A DNA stretch of 64,000 nucleotides, from the NCBI RefSeq assembly GCF_000413475.1, contig NZ_ATFK01000005.1, forward strand, positions 124,001-188,000, given 5' to 3'. Below the pieces are notes generated by a model that saw only the letters and a list, made by a program, of their open reading frames with translations, made no database searches and was not told where the DNA came from. Source of the stretch: Streptococcus intermedius SK54 = ATCC 27335. GTDB taxonomy: Bacteria > Bacillota > Bacilli > Lactobacillales > Streptococcaceae. A program made the translations under genes and the position numbers. Positions 7,988 to 16,659 of this stretch are shown here, piece after piece; position 1 is the first letter of the stretch, and each line of letters starts with the position of its first letter.

Positions 7988-8909
7988 GACAGTAAATCTT
8001 TCTAAAAGATATGGAAAAACTCTTGTTGTTGATAACTTGAATCTATCAATAAAATGTAGTGAAATAGTAGGTTTTTTAGGGCTGAATGGTGCAGGGAAAA
8101 CGACGACTATGAGAATGCTATTAGGATTGATAAAACCTACATCAGGAGAATGTTATATCCAAGGGAAAAAGGTAGACCAATATAATTTAGAGGTTCGGAA
8201 TGAAATAGGTTATATTATTGAAACGCCCTATTCTTATCCAGACTTAACCGTGAGAGAAAACTTAGAAATAGTTAGTACATTAAGAGGAGTTAGAAATAAA
8301 GATGCTATTGATTGGGTTACTGAAAAATTAAAACTGGAGCAATATAAAGATAAACAAGTAAAACATCTTTCTTTAGGAAATGTTGCTCGCTTAGGAATTG
8401 CAAAAGCTATTATTCATAAACCTAAAATCTTAATCCTTGATGAGCCGACAAATGGATTAGATCCTTTTGGGGTTATTGAAGTGAGAGAGCTATTAAAGGA
8501 CTTAGCGGATAATCTCGGTACAACTGTTCTTATTTCAAGTCATAAGCTGGAAGAAATAGCTAAAATTGCTACCAGAATAATAATTATACATGAAGGTAGA
8601 CTGATAAAAGAAGTTGAAAGCAAAGAATTAGATAAGCGCTTAGAAAAAAAGTTATTAGTAAGTGGTTCTAATAATAAGGCTATAAAAGAAGTATTATCTA
8701 ATAATGGTTATCATGTAAATTTCAAATCAGAATCAGAAAATAATATCTGTTGCGTGGAACTGATTGATACAAAATCTGTGGAATATCCGGAAGAAATTGC
8801 TACATTACTGGTTAATGCAGGGTATCCACCTAAATTGCTGACTATTGAAAAAGAAGATTTAGAGAATTATTTTCTTAGAATGCTTAATGACTACAATGGA
8901 GGAGTATAG
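7971..8909 (+). CDS. ABC transporter ATP-binding protein (BcrA-like exporter)
   Basis: A 312-residue ATPase: Walker A GLNGAGKTT near residue 38, signature-like HLSLGNVARLGIA, Walker B LILDEPTNGLD, switch His in ISSHKLEE. The C-terminal ~85 residues form the accessory domain found in bacitracin/lantibiotic-type exporters (BcrA, LanF-like). ATG 7971 is preferred over 7968 because GAGGAGG (7958-7964) is correctly spaced. It is coupled to tetR upstream and the permease downstream. Likely exports a drug or peptide. Confidence 0.88.
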   Translation: MKEAIKTVNLSKRYGKTLVVDNLNLSIKCSEIVGFLGLNGAGKTTTMRMLLGLIKPTSGECYIQGKKVDQYNLEVRNEIGYIIETPYSYPDLTVRENLEIVSTLRGVRNKDAIDWVTEKLKLEQYKDKQVKHLSLGNVARLGIAKAIIHKPKILILDEPTNGLDPFGVIEVRELLKDLADNLGTTVLISSHKLEEIAKIATRIIIIHEGRLIKEVESKELDKRLEKKLLVSGSNNKAIKEVLSNNGYHVNFKSESENNICCVELIDTKSVEYPEEIATLLVNAGYPPKLLTIEKEDLENYFLRMLNDYNGGV

Positions 8910-8910
8910 A

Positions 8911-9687
8911 ATGAAAAATCTTAGTTCCTGTATTTTAATTGAATGGAGAAAGTTAATAAAATCAAAACTTTCCATCGTAACTGCTTGTTCTATCTGTTTA
9001 GTTCCTTTTATTGTTGGGTTGTTTGCAACTATGATGAAATATCCAGAGAATTTCAAAAATCTTGGTTTGATTTCTGCAAAAATGGAAATGATGAGGCTAA
9101 CAGACTGGTCGTCATACTTAATGACCGTATCACAAGTCATTTCTGTTGGGGGATTGCTCTTTTTTGGATTTACAGCATCTTGGGTTTTTGGCAGAGAATA
9201 TTCTGATAAAACTATGATAGACTTATTAGCACTCCCGATAAAAAGAGATACAATCGTATTATCCAAATTTATCGTTATCGCTTTATGGAGCTATACTCTA
9301 TCAATTTTTGCACTTTTATTGGGATTATTAGCTGGCAATCTGATTGGACTTGAGGGCGGGAGCTTAACGGTGATTTTCAAAGGCATACTTACTTTTGGTT
9401 ATTGTACTACTCTTACGATCATACTCTCTACTCCAGTGGCGTTTTTTGCTTGTTTAGGCCGGGGATATTTGTCACCATTGGCATTTATTATTTTTACTAT
9501 TATTTTTTCTCAGCTTGGTTCTGCTCTTAACTTTGGAAAATATATTCCATGGGCGATTCCTGCACTCGCAAGTGGTATTGCAGGAAAAGCAATATTGAAT
9601 TTTGGGAGCATTGTCAGTTTATTTGGGGTAAGTATTCTAGGCCTTATCGCAACAATAGCTTGGTGGAGATATGCTGATTACAATTAA
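8911..9687 (+). CDS. ABC-2 type transporter permease
   Basis: A 258-residue membrane protein with about six transmembrane segments and the cytoplasmic N-terminus typical of BcrB/LanE-like permeases (CILIEWRKLIKSKLSIV). FGREYSDKTMIDLLALPIKR is the conserved first cytoplasmic loop of ABC-2 exporters. ATG 8911 lies one base after the ATPase stop, with GGAGGAG at 8898-8904. It forms the channel of the exporter encoded with the preceding gene. Confidence 0.87.
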   Translation: MKNLSSCILIEWRKLIKSKLSIVTACSICLVPFIVGLFATMMKYPENFKNLGLISAKMEMMRLTDWSSYLMTVSQVISVGGLLFFGFTASWVFGREYSDKTMIDLLALPIKRDTIVLSKFIVIALWSYTLSIFALLLGLLAGNLIGLEGGSLTVIFKGILTFGYCTTLTIILSTPVAFFACLGRGYLSPLAFIIFTIIFSQLGSALNFGKYIPWAIPALASGIAGKAILNFGSIVSLFGVSILGLIATIAWWRYADYN

Positions 9688-9702
9688 AATGAAGTGATGA
9701 AG

Positions 9703-9801
9703 GTGATATTAATAGGATGGCTATTATGCCCTATCTGTAAAAGGAAAACTCTCAATGTCCCAATACAAAAGCAAACACAAAGAACAGGTGTAAATATCTA
9801 A
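9703..9801 (+). pseudogene. Possible remnant of a cysteine-rich KTR-domain gene
   Basis: A 32-codon reading starting GTG contains WLLCPICKRKTLN, which resembles the first zinc-binding half of small cysteine-rich KTR proteins common on mobile elements in streptococci. The second cysteine pair is missing and a stop follows, so it is at most a remnant. Identification rests on one short motif. Confidence 0.3.
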
Positions 9802-10088
9802 TGGAAATTTTGAAAATGATAAGCTGGGAGCAAGAAACATGGGAGCGTAAACAGTTACGCAAAGAAACATGAAGTATCTTTTCTAAAGCAAAAACGCTTA
9901 AACTGTACTGTCCCCAAAAAGTTAAACAAGAAATTATGGCAAGGATTGAATTCTGTATTGGACAGGACTCAGTCCTTTTAATTCGTTTGTTGTTGTAGTA
10001 ATCAGTTCGGACGATTCCCCTTTCGTGAGATAGACGGTCTAATGCCTTTGGATTTCAGAAACTGATGGTAATACTGATGTTGGTACTG

Positions 10089-10424
10089 CTACCCTTGATC
10101 ATTATGGAGAATCATATTCTCGTACTGTTCCTCTGTGAATGTCTGCTCCAACATCGTTTTCACTTGCTCTAAGTTCGGTGAATGAGAAAGATTATAAGCG
10201 ATGATTTCACGATTGAAATCGTCTAAAATTGGGGATAAATAAAATTGCTGTGTGCTACTTGGAATGGCAAACTCTGTCACATCTGTATAACATTTCTCCA
10301 TTGGTTTGGATGCTTCAAACTGGCGTTGAATGAGATTCTCTGCTTTCTTACAAACTTCCCCTTGGTAAGAAAAATACTTGCGTTTTCGACGAATTTTAGC
10401 TCGTAAATGAAGTACTTTCATCAA
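10089..10424 (-). pseudogene. IS3-family transposase OrfB, internal fragment
   Basis: This 111-residue stretch holds part of the rve/DDE integrase core: the first Asp in CYTDVTEFAIP, the second region LSPILDDFNREIIAYNLS and HNDQG, after which a stop replaces the expected Trp. Upstream homology continues beyond the frame start (YGKRKSNYGYRRIYLEPKNRG, HKKVQRLM). The C-terminal catalytic Glu segment is deleted, so the protein is inactive. Confidence 0.8.
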
Positions 10425-10955
10425 ACGCTGAACCTTCTTGTGATTGATTACATACCCACGATTCTTTGGTTCTAAATAAATCCGACGATAGCCATAGTTG
10501 CTCTTACGTTTACCATAAACGGCCTGTATCTCAGGATTGATATCCTGTTATGTGTTGTTTTAAGTGGTAATAATAGGCTGAATGAGCTAGTTTGAGAATA
10601 CTTAGAAGAATATCTAAAGAAAATTCCATTACCAATTCTCGAACAATTTCTGTTTTTCTTCTTTCTATTTTTCCTCCTTCAATCGGAGTTCTCTCAACTT
10701 TTTTAGAACGGCATTCTCTGCTCGCAAGTATTCATTTTCTGCTTGAAGACGTTCTAACTCGGTCATTTCTTCTAGTATTTTCTTTGGTTTGCGTCCCATT
10801 TTAGGTGGCCTCCCTCTTTGTTTCTAAACAATAATATACCTGTTTTTCTTATATTGTGCGAGCCAATTAGAAAGTATTCCTCGGTTTGGAAGAGCGTAGG
10901 TGAGAGACACACTCAGTTGTGAACGACCTTTAAGTAAGACTTCATCTATCATTTC

Positions 10956-11147
10956 TTATTTTAATTTTGGAGAATAGTACCGATTTCTTCTTTTTTTGAC
11001 CATCTCAAATCCGTAACGATCGATCAATTTAGTTAAATACTGAAGATTAGAAATATTTACCCCATATCTATTTGACAGTTGCTTGAAGCCATATCCTTGT
11101 TTTCTGAGTTCATAGATTTGAACTTTGTTCCCATACGTTAATTTCAT
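10956..11147 (-). pseudogene. IS3-family transposase OrfA, 5' fragment
   Basis: Sixty-three residues starting MKLTYGNKVQIYELRKQGYG form the N-terminal helix-turn-helix of IS861-type OrfA (DNA end-binding). A TAA ends it after YYSPKLK. Downstream remnants continue in frame with further stops, then as a separate open stretch (10800 down to about 10670) encoding GRKPKKILEEMTELERLQAE, the leucine-zipper part of OrfA. Confidence 0.8.
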
Positions 11148-11250
11148 AACAAAACACCTCAATCGTTAGATTTTTTTCTGTTTAACTTTTTGGGTGCGGT
11201 TCAAAATCCCCTATAACAAGGTTTCACGAGCATTTAAGAATATCCAAAAA

Positions 11251-11282
11251 TTGGCAAATGTTTATAATTAAACATTTGCCAA
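11251..11282. repeat. Perfect 13-bp inverted repeat upstream of pepO
   Basis: TTGGCAAATGTTT (11251-11263) and AAACATTTGCCAA (11270-11282) are exact complements around a six-base ATAATT centre. No T-run follows, which argues against a simple terminator on either strand. It sits 52 bases before the pepO start and could be an operator or an mRNA leader hairpin. Confidence 0.7.
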
Positions 11283-11333
11283 TATAAGCGTTTTCTGTTA
11301 GGATTAAGTTAAAACAATGAAAGCGAGAACAAG

Positions 11334-13229
11334 ATGACACGTTTACAAGATGATTTTTTTGACTATGTCAATGGTGAATGGGAAAAAACAGCAGTTATTC
11401 CTGATGATAAGCCAGTGACAGGTGGATTTATGGATTTGGATCAAGATATTGAAAAGTTGATGCTGGCTACAACTGACAAATGGTTGGCAGGCCAAGATGT
11501 ACCTGAAGATCCAATCTTACAAAATTTTGTGAAATACCACCGTTTAGTAGCAGATTTTGACGAACGGGAACAAGCAGGGGTTGCTCCTGCAATGCCACTT
11601 GTAGAAGAGTATAAGAAGCTTAGTTCTTTCAAAGAGTTTGCAGGTAAGATTGCTGAGTATGAAATGGCTGGGAAACCGAATGTTTTACGATTTGATGTTG
11701 CTCCAGATTTTATGAATGCTCAAATGAATGTTCTCTGGGCTGATGCGCCTGGCATCATTCTGCCAGATACGACCTATTATGAAGAAGGAAATGAAAAAGG
11801 TAAGGAACTGCTGGCAATCTGGCGGAAAATGCAGGAAGAATTGTTGCCTAAATTTGGTTTTTCGGCAGAAGAAATAAAAGAAATGTTGGATAACTATCTG
11901 AAATTGGATGCTAAATTAGCCAAGTATGTTCTTTCTAAAGAAGAAAGTTCAGAGTATGTGAAATTATATCACCCTTATGATTGGGCAGATTTCACTAAGC
12001 TTGCACCTGAATTACCGCTGGATGCAATCTTCACAGATATTTTAGGGCAAGTTCCAGACAAGGTGATTGTTCCTCAAGAGCGTTTCTGGAAAGAATTTGC
12101 AGCTGAATATTATTCAGAAAAGAATTGGGCTGCTATTCATGCGGGATTGAAATTATTTGCAGCTGGTGCTTGGACGGCTTATCTAACAGAAGAAATTCGC
12201 GTTCTTTCTGGCACCTATGTGCGAGCTATTACAGGTGTGCCTGAGGCTCGTGCTAAGGAAAAAGCAGCGTACCAAATGGCGCAGGCACCATATAATCAAG
12301 CTCTCGGCCTTTGGTATGCGGGGGAAAAATTCTCACCGGAAGCAAAAGCAGATGTAGAGCATAAAGTCGCTGCTATGATTGATGTTTATAAGTCGCGCCT
12401 AGAAACGGCAGATTGGTTAGCTAAGGAAACACGTGATAAAGCGATTGTCAAGCTCAATGTCATCACACCACATATCGGCTATCCAGAAAAATTGCCAGAA
12501 ACTTATGCGAAAAAAGTGATTGATGAGAAATTGAGCTTGGTGGAGAATGCTCAAAACTTAGCAAAAATTTCTATTGCGCATACATGGAGTCAATGGAATA
12601 AGGAAGTGGATCGCAGTGAATGGCATATGCCAGCTCATATGGTCAACGCTTATTATGATCCACAGCAAAATCAAATTGTGTTCCCAGCAGCCATTCTTCA
12701 AGCGCCGTTTTATGATTTGCATCAATCTTCGTCAGCTAATTACGGTGGGATTGGTGCAGTAATTGCTCATGAAATTTCACATGCATTTGATTCAAATGGA
12801 GCCTCATTTGACGAACATGGAAGTCTAAATAACTGGTGGAAGCCGGAAGATTATGAAGCTTTCCAAGAACGTACTCAAAAAGTGATTGAACAATTTGATG
12901 GTCAAGATTCTTATGGAGCTAAAGTTAATGGGAAATTAACTGTGTCAGAGAATATTGCGGATTTAGGTGGTATTGCGGCAGCACTTGAAGCAGCTAAGAA
13001 AGAAGCAGATTTTTCTGCAGAAGAATTCTTTACGAACTTTGCTCGTATTTGGCGCATGAAAGCTCGTCCAGAATACATGCAAATGTTGGCAAGTGTGGAT
13101 GTACATGCTCCTGGGAAACTTCGTACAAATATTCAATTACCAAACTTTGATGATTTCTTTACGACTTTTGATATTAAAGAAAGCGATGGTATGTGGCGCA
13201 AACCAGAAGATCGCGTGATTATTTGGTAA
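11334..13229 (+). CDS. pepO: Endopeptidase PepO (M13 neprilysin-family metallopeptidase)
   Basis: A 631-residue zinc endopeptidase of the M13 family, the usual length for streptococcal PepO. The zinc site is VIAHEISHAFDSNGASFDEHG (HExxH near residue 482), the third ligand Glu is in SENIADLGGIAAA (near 540), and the family C-terminus ends in W (VIIW). It has no signal peptide, as in other streptococcal PepO proteins. It cleaves oligopeptides and in related streptococci is also surface-exposed. The ribosome binding site is weak (GAGAACAAG). It is the first core gene after the island. Confidence 0.95.
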   Translation: MTRLQDDFFDYVNGEWEKTAVIPDDKPVTGGFMDLDQDIEKLMLATTDKWLAGQDVPEDPILQNFVKYHRLVADFDEREQAGVAPAMPLVEEYKKLSSFKEFAGKIAEYEMAGKPNVLRFDVAPDFMNAQMNVLWADAPGIILPDTTYYEEGNEKGKELLAIWRKMQEELLPKFGFSAEEIKEMLDNYLKLDAKLAKYVLSKEESSEYVKLYHPYDWADFTKLAPELPLDAIFTDILGQVPDKVIVPQERFWKEFAAEYYSEKNWAAIHAGLKLFAAGAWTAYLTEEIRVLSGTYVRAITGVPEARAKEKAAYQMAQAPYNQALGLWYAGEKFSPEAKADVEHKVAAMIDVYKSRLETADWLAKETRDKAIVKLNVITPHIGYPEKLPETYAKKVIDEKLSLVENAQNLAKISIAHTWSQWNKEVDRSEWHMPAHMVNAYYDPQQNQIVFPAAILQAPFYDLHQSSSANYGGIGAVIAHEISHAFDSNGASFDEHGSLNNWWKPEDYEAFQERTQKVIEQFDGQDSYGAKVNGKLTVSENIADLGGIAAALEAAKKEADFSAEEFFTNFARIWRMKARPEYMQMLASVDVHAPGKLRTNIQLPNFDDFFTTFDIKESDGMWRKPEDRVIIW

Positions 13230-13245
13230 TGGCGTCACTTTACTT

Positions 13246-13276
13246 AAAACCAGTTGGATTACCAGCTGGTTTTTTG
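13246..13276 (+). terminator. Rho-independent terminator after pepO
   Basis: AAAACCAGTTGG, loop ATTA, then CCAGCTGGTTTTTTG, 17 bases beyond the pepO stop. Confidence 0.8.
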
Positions 13277-13369
13277 TTTGAGAACGGAGAAGTAGACTTT
13301 TCCTAATTATACCTTTCAAAATCCTTTGAAAATGGTATAATAATAACATCATAAAATTGGAGTACATCA

Positions 13370-15871
13370 ATGACTTTTTATAATCATAAATCAATTGAAA
13401 AAAAATGGCAGAAATATTGGGCGGAGAATCATACGTTTAAGACTGGGACGGCTGCATCAAAACCTAAATTTTATGCGTTAGATATGTTTCCTTACCCGTC
13501 TGGGGCTGGTCTTCATGTGGGGCATCCTGAGGGCTACACAGCAACGGATATTCTCAGTCGCTACAAACGTGCGCAAGGCTATAATGTCCTTCATCCAATG
13601 GGGTGGGATGCTTTTGGACTTCCAGCAGAACAATACGCAATGGATACAGGAAATGACCCAGCTGAATTTACAGCTAAAAACATTGCCAACTTTAAACGTC
13701 AAATCAATAGCCTTGGTTTCTCATATGATTGGGATCGCGAAATTAACACAACAGATCCTAACTACTATAAGTGGACGCAGTGGATTTTTACAAAATTGTA
13801 TGAAAAAGGTTTGGCATACGAAGCTGAAGTGCCAGTTAACTGGGTTGAAGAACTAGGAACGGCTATTGCCAACGAAGAAGTGCTTCCCGACGGTACATCT
13901 GAACGTGGTGGTTATTCAGTTGTTCGTAAACCAATGCGTCAATGGATGCTTAAAATCACAGCTTATGCTGAACGTCTCTTGGAAGATCTAGATGACCTTG
14001 ATTGGCCAGAATCTATCAAAGATATGCAACGGAACTGGATTGGTAAATCAACTGGTGCTAACGTGACTTTTAAAGTCAAAGATACAGACAAAGATTTCAC
14101 CGTATTTACAACTCGTCCAGATACACTTTTCGGTGCTACCTATGCTGTTCTAGCACCAGAACATGCTCTTGTTGATGCTATTACCAGTCCTGAACAAGCT
14201 CAAGCCGTTGCTGCTTATAAACGTGCGGCTAGCCTTAAATCTGACCTCGCTCGTACAGATCTTGCCAAAGAAAAAACAGGTGTCTGGACTGGTAGCTATG
14301 CCATTAACCCAGTTAATGGTAAGGAAATTCCAATCTGGATTGCCGATTATGTGCTTGCTAGCTATGGGACGGGAGCTATTATGGCAGTTCCTGCGCATGA
14401 TGACCGCGACTGGGAATTTGCAAAACAATTCGATTTAGAAATTATTCCAGTTCTCGAAGGTGGAAATGTTGAGGAAGCAGCCTATACAGAAGACGGCCTT
14501 CACATCAACTCTGGCTTCCTAGATGGCCTCGATAAAGCTCAAGCTATTGACAAAATGGTTGCATGGCTTGAAGCAGAAGGTGTTGGTAATAAGAAAGTCA
14601 CTTACCGTTTGCGTGACTGGCTTTTCTCACGTCAACGTTATTGGGGGGAACCAATCCCAATCATTCATTGGGAAGATGGCACAACAACAGCTGTTCCAGA
14701 AGATCAACTACCACTTGTATTGCCAGTAACAAAAGACATCAAACCTTCAGGAACAGGTGAAAGTCCACTTGCTAACTTGACAGACTGGCTGGAAGTTACG
14801 CGTGAAGATGGTGTCAAAGGCCGTCGTGAAACGAACACCATGCCGCAATGGGCAGGTTCAAGCTGGTATTATCTGCGCTACATTGACCCACACAATACAG
14901 AAAAATTAGCTGATGAAGAACTGCTTAAGGCATGGCTACCAGTTGATATTTACATTGGTGGTGCTGAACATGCCGTGCTTCACTTGCTCTATGCACGCTT
15001 TTGGCACAAAGTTCTATATGACCTTGGTGTTGTTCCAACTAAAGAACCCTTCCAAAAACTCTTTAACCAAGGGATGATTTTGGGAACAAGCTATCGTGAC
15101 CACCGTGGCGCCCTTGTAGCGACAGATAAAGTTGAAAAACGTGACGGTTCTTTCTTCAATATCGAAACAGGTGAAGAATTGGAACAAGCCCCAGCTAAGA
15201 TGTCTAAATCTTTGAAGAATGTTGTTAATCCAGATGATGTAGTGGAGCAGTATGGTGCAGATACTCTTCGCGTTTACGAAATGTTTATGGGGCCGCTTGA
15301 TGCATCTATTGCTTGGTCTGAAGAAGGACTTGAAGGCTCACGTAAATTCCTCGACCGTGTTTATCGTTTGTTGACAACAAAAGAAATTGTGGCTGAAAAC
15401 AATGGTAATTTGGATAAAGTTTATAATGAAACTGTCAAAGCCGTTACAGAACAACTTGAAGCCATGAAATTCAACACAGCTATCGCTCAATTAATGGTTT
15501 TCATTAATGCTGCAAACAAAGAAGACAAACTCTTTGCTGACTACGCTAAAGGTTTTATACAATTATTAGCCCCATTTGCGCCACACCTTTCAGAAGAATT
15601 GTGGCAAACATTGACACAATCTGGTGAATCAATTTCATATGTTCTTTGGCCAACGTGGGACGAAGCTAAGTTGGTTGAAAACGATGTAGAAATTGTTGTT
15701 CAAATCAAAGGTAAAGTTCGTGCAAAACTTGTCGTACCAAAAGATTCAAGCCGTGAGGATCTTGAAAAACTTGCTCTTGCTAACGACAAAATTCAGTCCG
15801 AAGTGGAGGGTAAGGAAGTTGTTAAGGTAATCGTTGTACCTAATAAGTTGGTCAATATTGTGGTGAAATAA
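13370..15871 (+). CDS. leuS: Leucyl-tRNA synthetase
   Basis: An 833-residue class I aminoacyl-tRNA synthetase that charges tRNA-Leu. The HIGH signature is [17 protein letters not shown] (near residue 50), the editing (CP1) domain spans roughly 225-420 with [12 protein letters not shown], and the KMSKS loop is [14 protein letters not shown] near 611. Full length for a bacterial LeuRS. No T-box is recognisable in the 140 bases upstream. The gene is monocistronic, bounded by terminators on both sides. Confidence 0.97.
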   Translation: MTFYNHKSIEKKWQKYWAENHTFKTGTAASKPKFYALDMFPYPSGAGLHVGHPEGYTATDILSRYKRAQGYNVLHPMGWDAFGLPAEQYAMDTGNDPAEFTAKNIANFKRQINSLGFSYDWDREINTTDPNYYKWTQWIFTKLYEKGLAYEAEVPVNWVEELGTAIANEEVLPDGTSERGGYSVVRKPMRQWMLKITAYAERLLEDLDDLDWPESIKDMQRNWIGKSTGANVTFKVKDTDKDFTVFTTRPDTLFGATYAVLAPEHALVDAITSPEQAQAVAAYKRAASLKSDLARTDLAKEKTGVWTGSYAINPVNGKEIPIWIADYVLASYGTGAIMAVPAHDDRDWEFAKQFDLEIIPVLEGGNVEEAAYTEDGLHINSGFLDGLDKAQAIDKMVAWLEAEGVGNKKVTYRLRDWLFSRQRYWGEPIPIIHWEDGTTTAVPEDQLPLVLPVTKDIKPSGTGESPLANLTDWLEVTREDGVKGRRETNTMPQWAGSSWYYLRYIDPHNTEKLADEELLKAWLPVDIYIGGAEHAVLHLLYARFWHKVLYDLGVVPTKEPFQKLFNQGMILGTSYRDHRGALVATDKVEKRDGSFFNIETGEELEQAPAKMSKSLKNVVNPDDVVEQYGADTLRVYEMFMGPLDASIAWSEEGLEGSRKFLDRVYRLLTTKEIVAENNGNLDKVYNETVKAVTEQLEAMKFNTAIAQLMVFINAANKEDKLFADYAKGFIQLLAPFAPHLSEELWQTLTQSGESISYVLWPTWDEAKLVENDVEIVVQIKGKVRAKLVVPKDSSREDLEKLALANDKIQSEVEGKEVVKVIVVPNKLVNIVVK

Positions 15872-15882
15872 ATAGAAAGAAG

Positions 15883-15914
15883 AAAGGGTTCTGATATCAT
15901 TCAGAATCCTTTTT
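15883..15914 (+). terminator. Rho-independent terminator after leuS
   Basis: AAAGGGTTCTGA, loop TATCAT, TCAGAATCCTTTTT, beginning 12 bases after the leuS stop. Confidence 0.85.
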
Positions 15915-16559
15915 GCTGTTCTTGCTAGATGTGTAGTATTGTTCTTCTGCTTACACAGTTTTTCCATATAGGCCATTGGGAAAAGCTAAAAGATCATTGA
16001 AATTGTAGATTTTGGTTACTAGACAGCTTTCAATGAGTTATATTGTTATTTCGTTTATCTTTTATTACTGTTTAAAGTTGCAGATAAAGAAATGCAGTTT
16101 ACATCAAGAATACCATATGGTTTTTTATTGGCTTCGTTAGTTTTATCCATAACCTCAAAGTACTGCTTTGAGATTACGGATCACTGTCTATTATTTTCTT
16201 ATTTCAAGATGATAGACTGAAATGGTCGTCCAGCTCATTTCGCTACTAAAAGATTATAATAAGATGGTCATCAGCGGATTTGTTTATTGTTAACTCAGAT
16301 TATTTTGAAACACACGATATTAATGAATAAAGAGAACTATTGGCCCTGTTGAAATCAAAAAGGCAAGCAAAGAGGTATTTTGTAGAGCGTCTTATTTTAC
16401 TTACACTAGTGACAGGATGAGGGCTGCAGATAAGAGAGACTCTAAAAAAGTGTACATAAAACTAATATAATTCTATTTGCACTTGGACAGTTTCCTAGCT
16501 TAAATGGAAGATAAATTTAATTTTTATCAAAAAAAATAGAGAACTTTTTACATGAAACC
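15915..16559. other. 645-bp intergenic stretch without an intact gene
   Basis: No open reading frame of convincing length or family is present on either strand. Short stretches look like decayed coding sequence (for instance, conceptual peptides around 16290-16440 on the plus strand interrupted by stops), but I cannot assign them to a family. It separates leuS from the pulA promoter. Confidence 0.6.
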
Positions 16560-16560
16560 C

Positions 16561-16609
16561 TTTACATTTTATCGACAAATGTATATAATATCTACAGAAA
16601 ACGTTTGCA
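16561..16609 (+). promoter_or_regulatory. pulA promoter with CcpA cre site at the transcription start
   Basis: TTTACA (16561-16566) and TATAAT (16584-16589) are 17 bases apart. AGAAAACGTTTGCA (16596-16609), one mismatch from the TGNNANCGNTNNCA cre consensus, lies at the predicted start of transcription. CcpA bound there would block initiation, giving glucose repression of pullulanase, as expected for a glycogen/maltodextrin-degrading enzyme. Confidence 0.75.
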
Positions 16610-16659
16610 CAGATAATAAAATGTTTATGTAAGCTAAAAAATAAAGGAGTTTTCTTTTT

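Larger units (their letters stand above)
9904..11203 (-). mobile_element. Decayed IS861-like (IS3 family, IS150 group) insertion sequence
   Basis: Imperfect terminal inverted repeats flank the element: TGTACTGTCCCC-AAAAAGTTAAAC at the left and the complement of TGAACCGCACCC-AAAAAGTTAAAC at the right. On the minus strand orfA and orfB are both broken by stops, frameshifts and an internal deletion near 10000-10090, where the catalytic Glu region should be. It cannot transpose by itself. It marks the junction between the accessory island and the pepO core region. Confidence 0.85.

Noticed and set aside
10592..10804. Plus-strand frame within the IS861-like element
   Set aside because: It is antisense to the leucine-zipper part of orfA, which explains its open length.
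13230..13369. T-box riboswitch upstream of leuS
   Set aside because: Only 140 bases are available, the first part is the pepO terminator, and no T-box consensus (AGGGTGGNACCGCG) is present.
13478..14428. Antisense and alternative-frame open stretches within leuS
   Set aside because: They follow from codon bias of a highly conserved gene and have no independent support.
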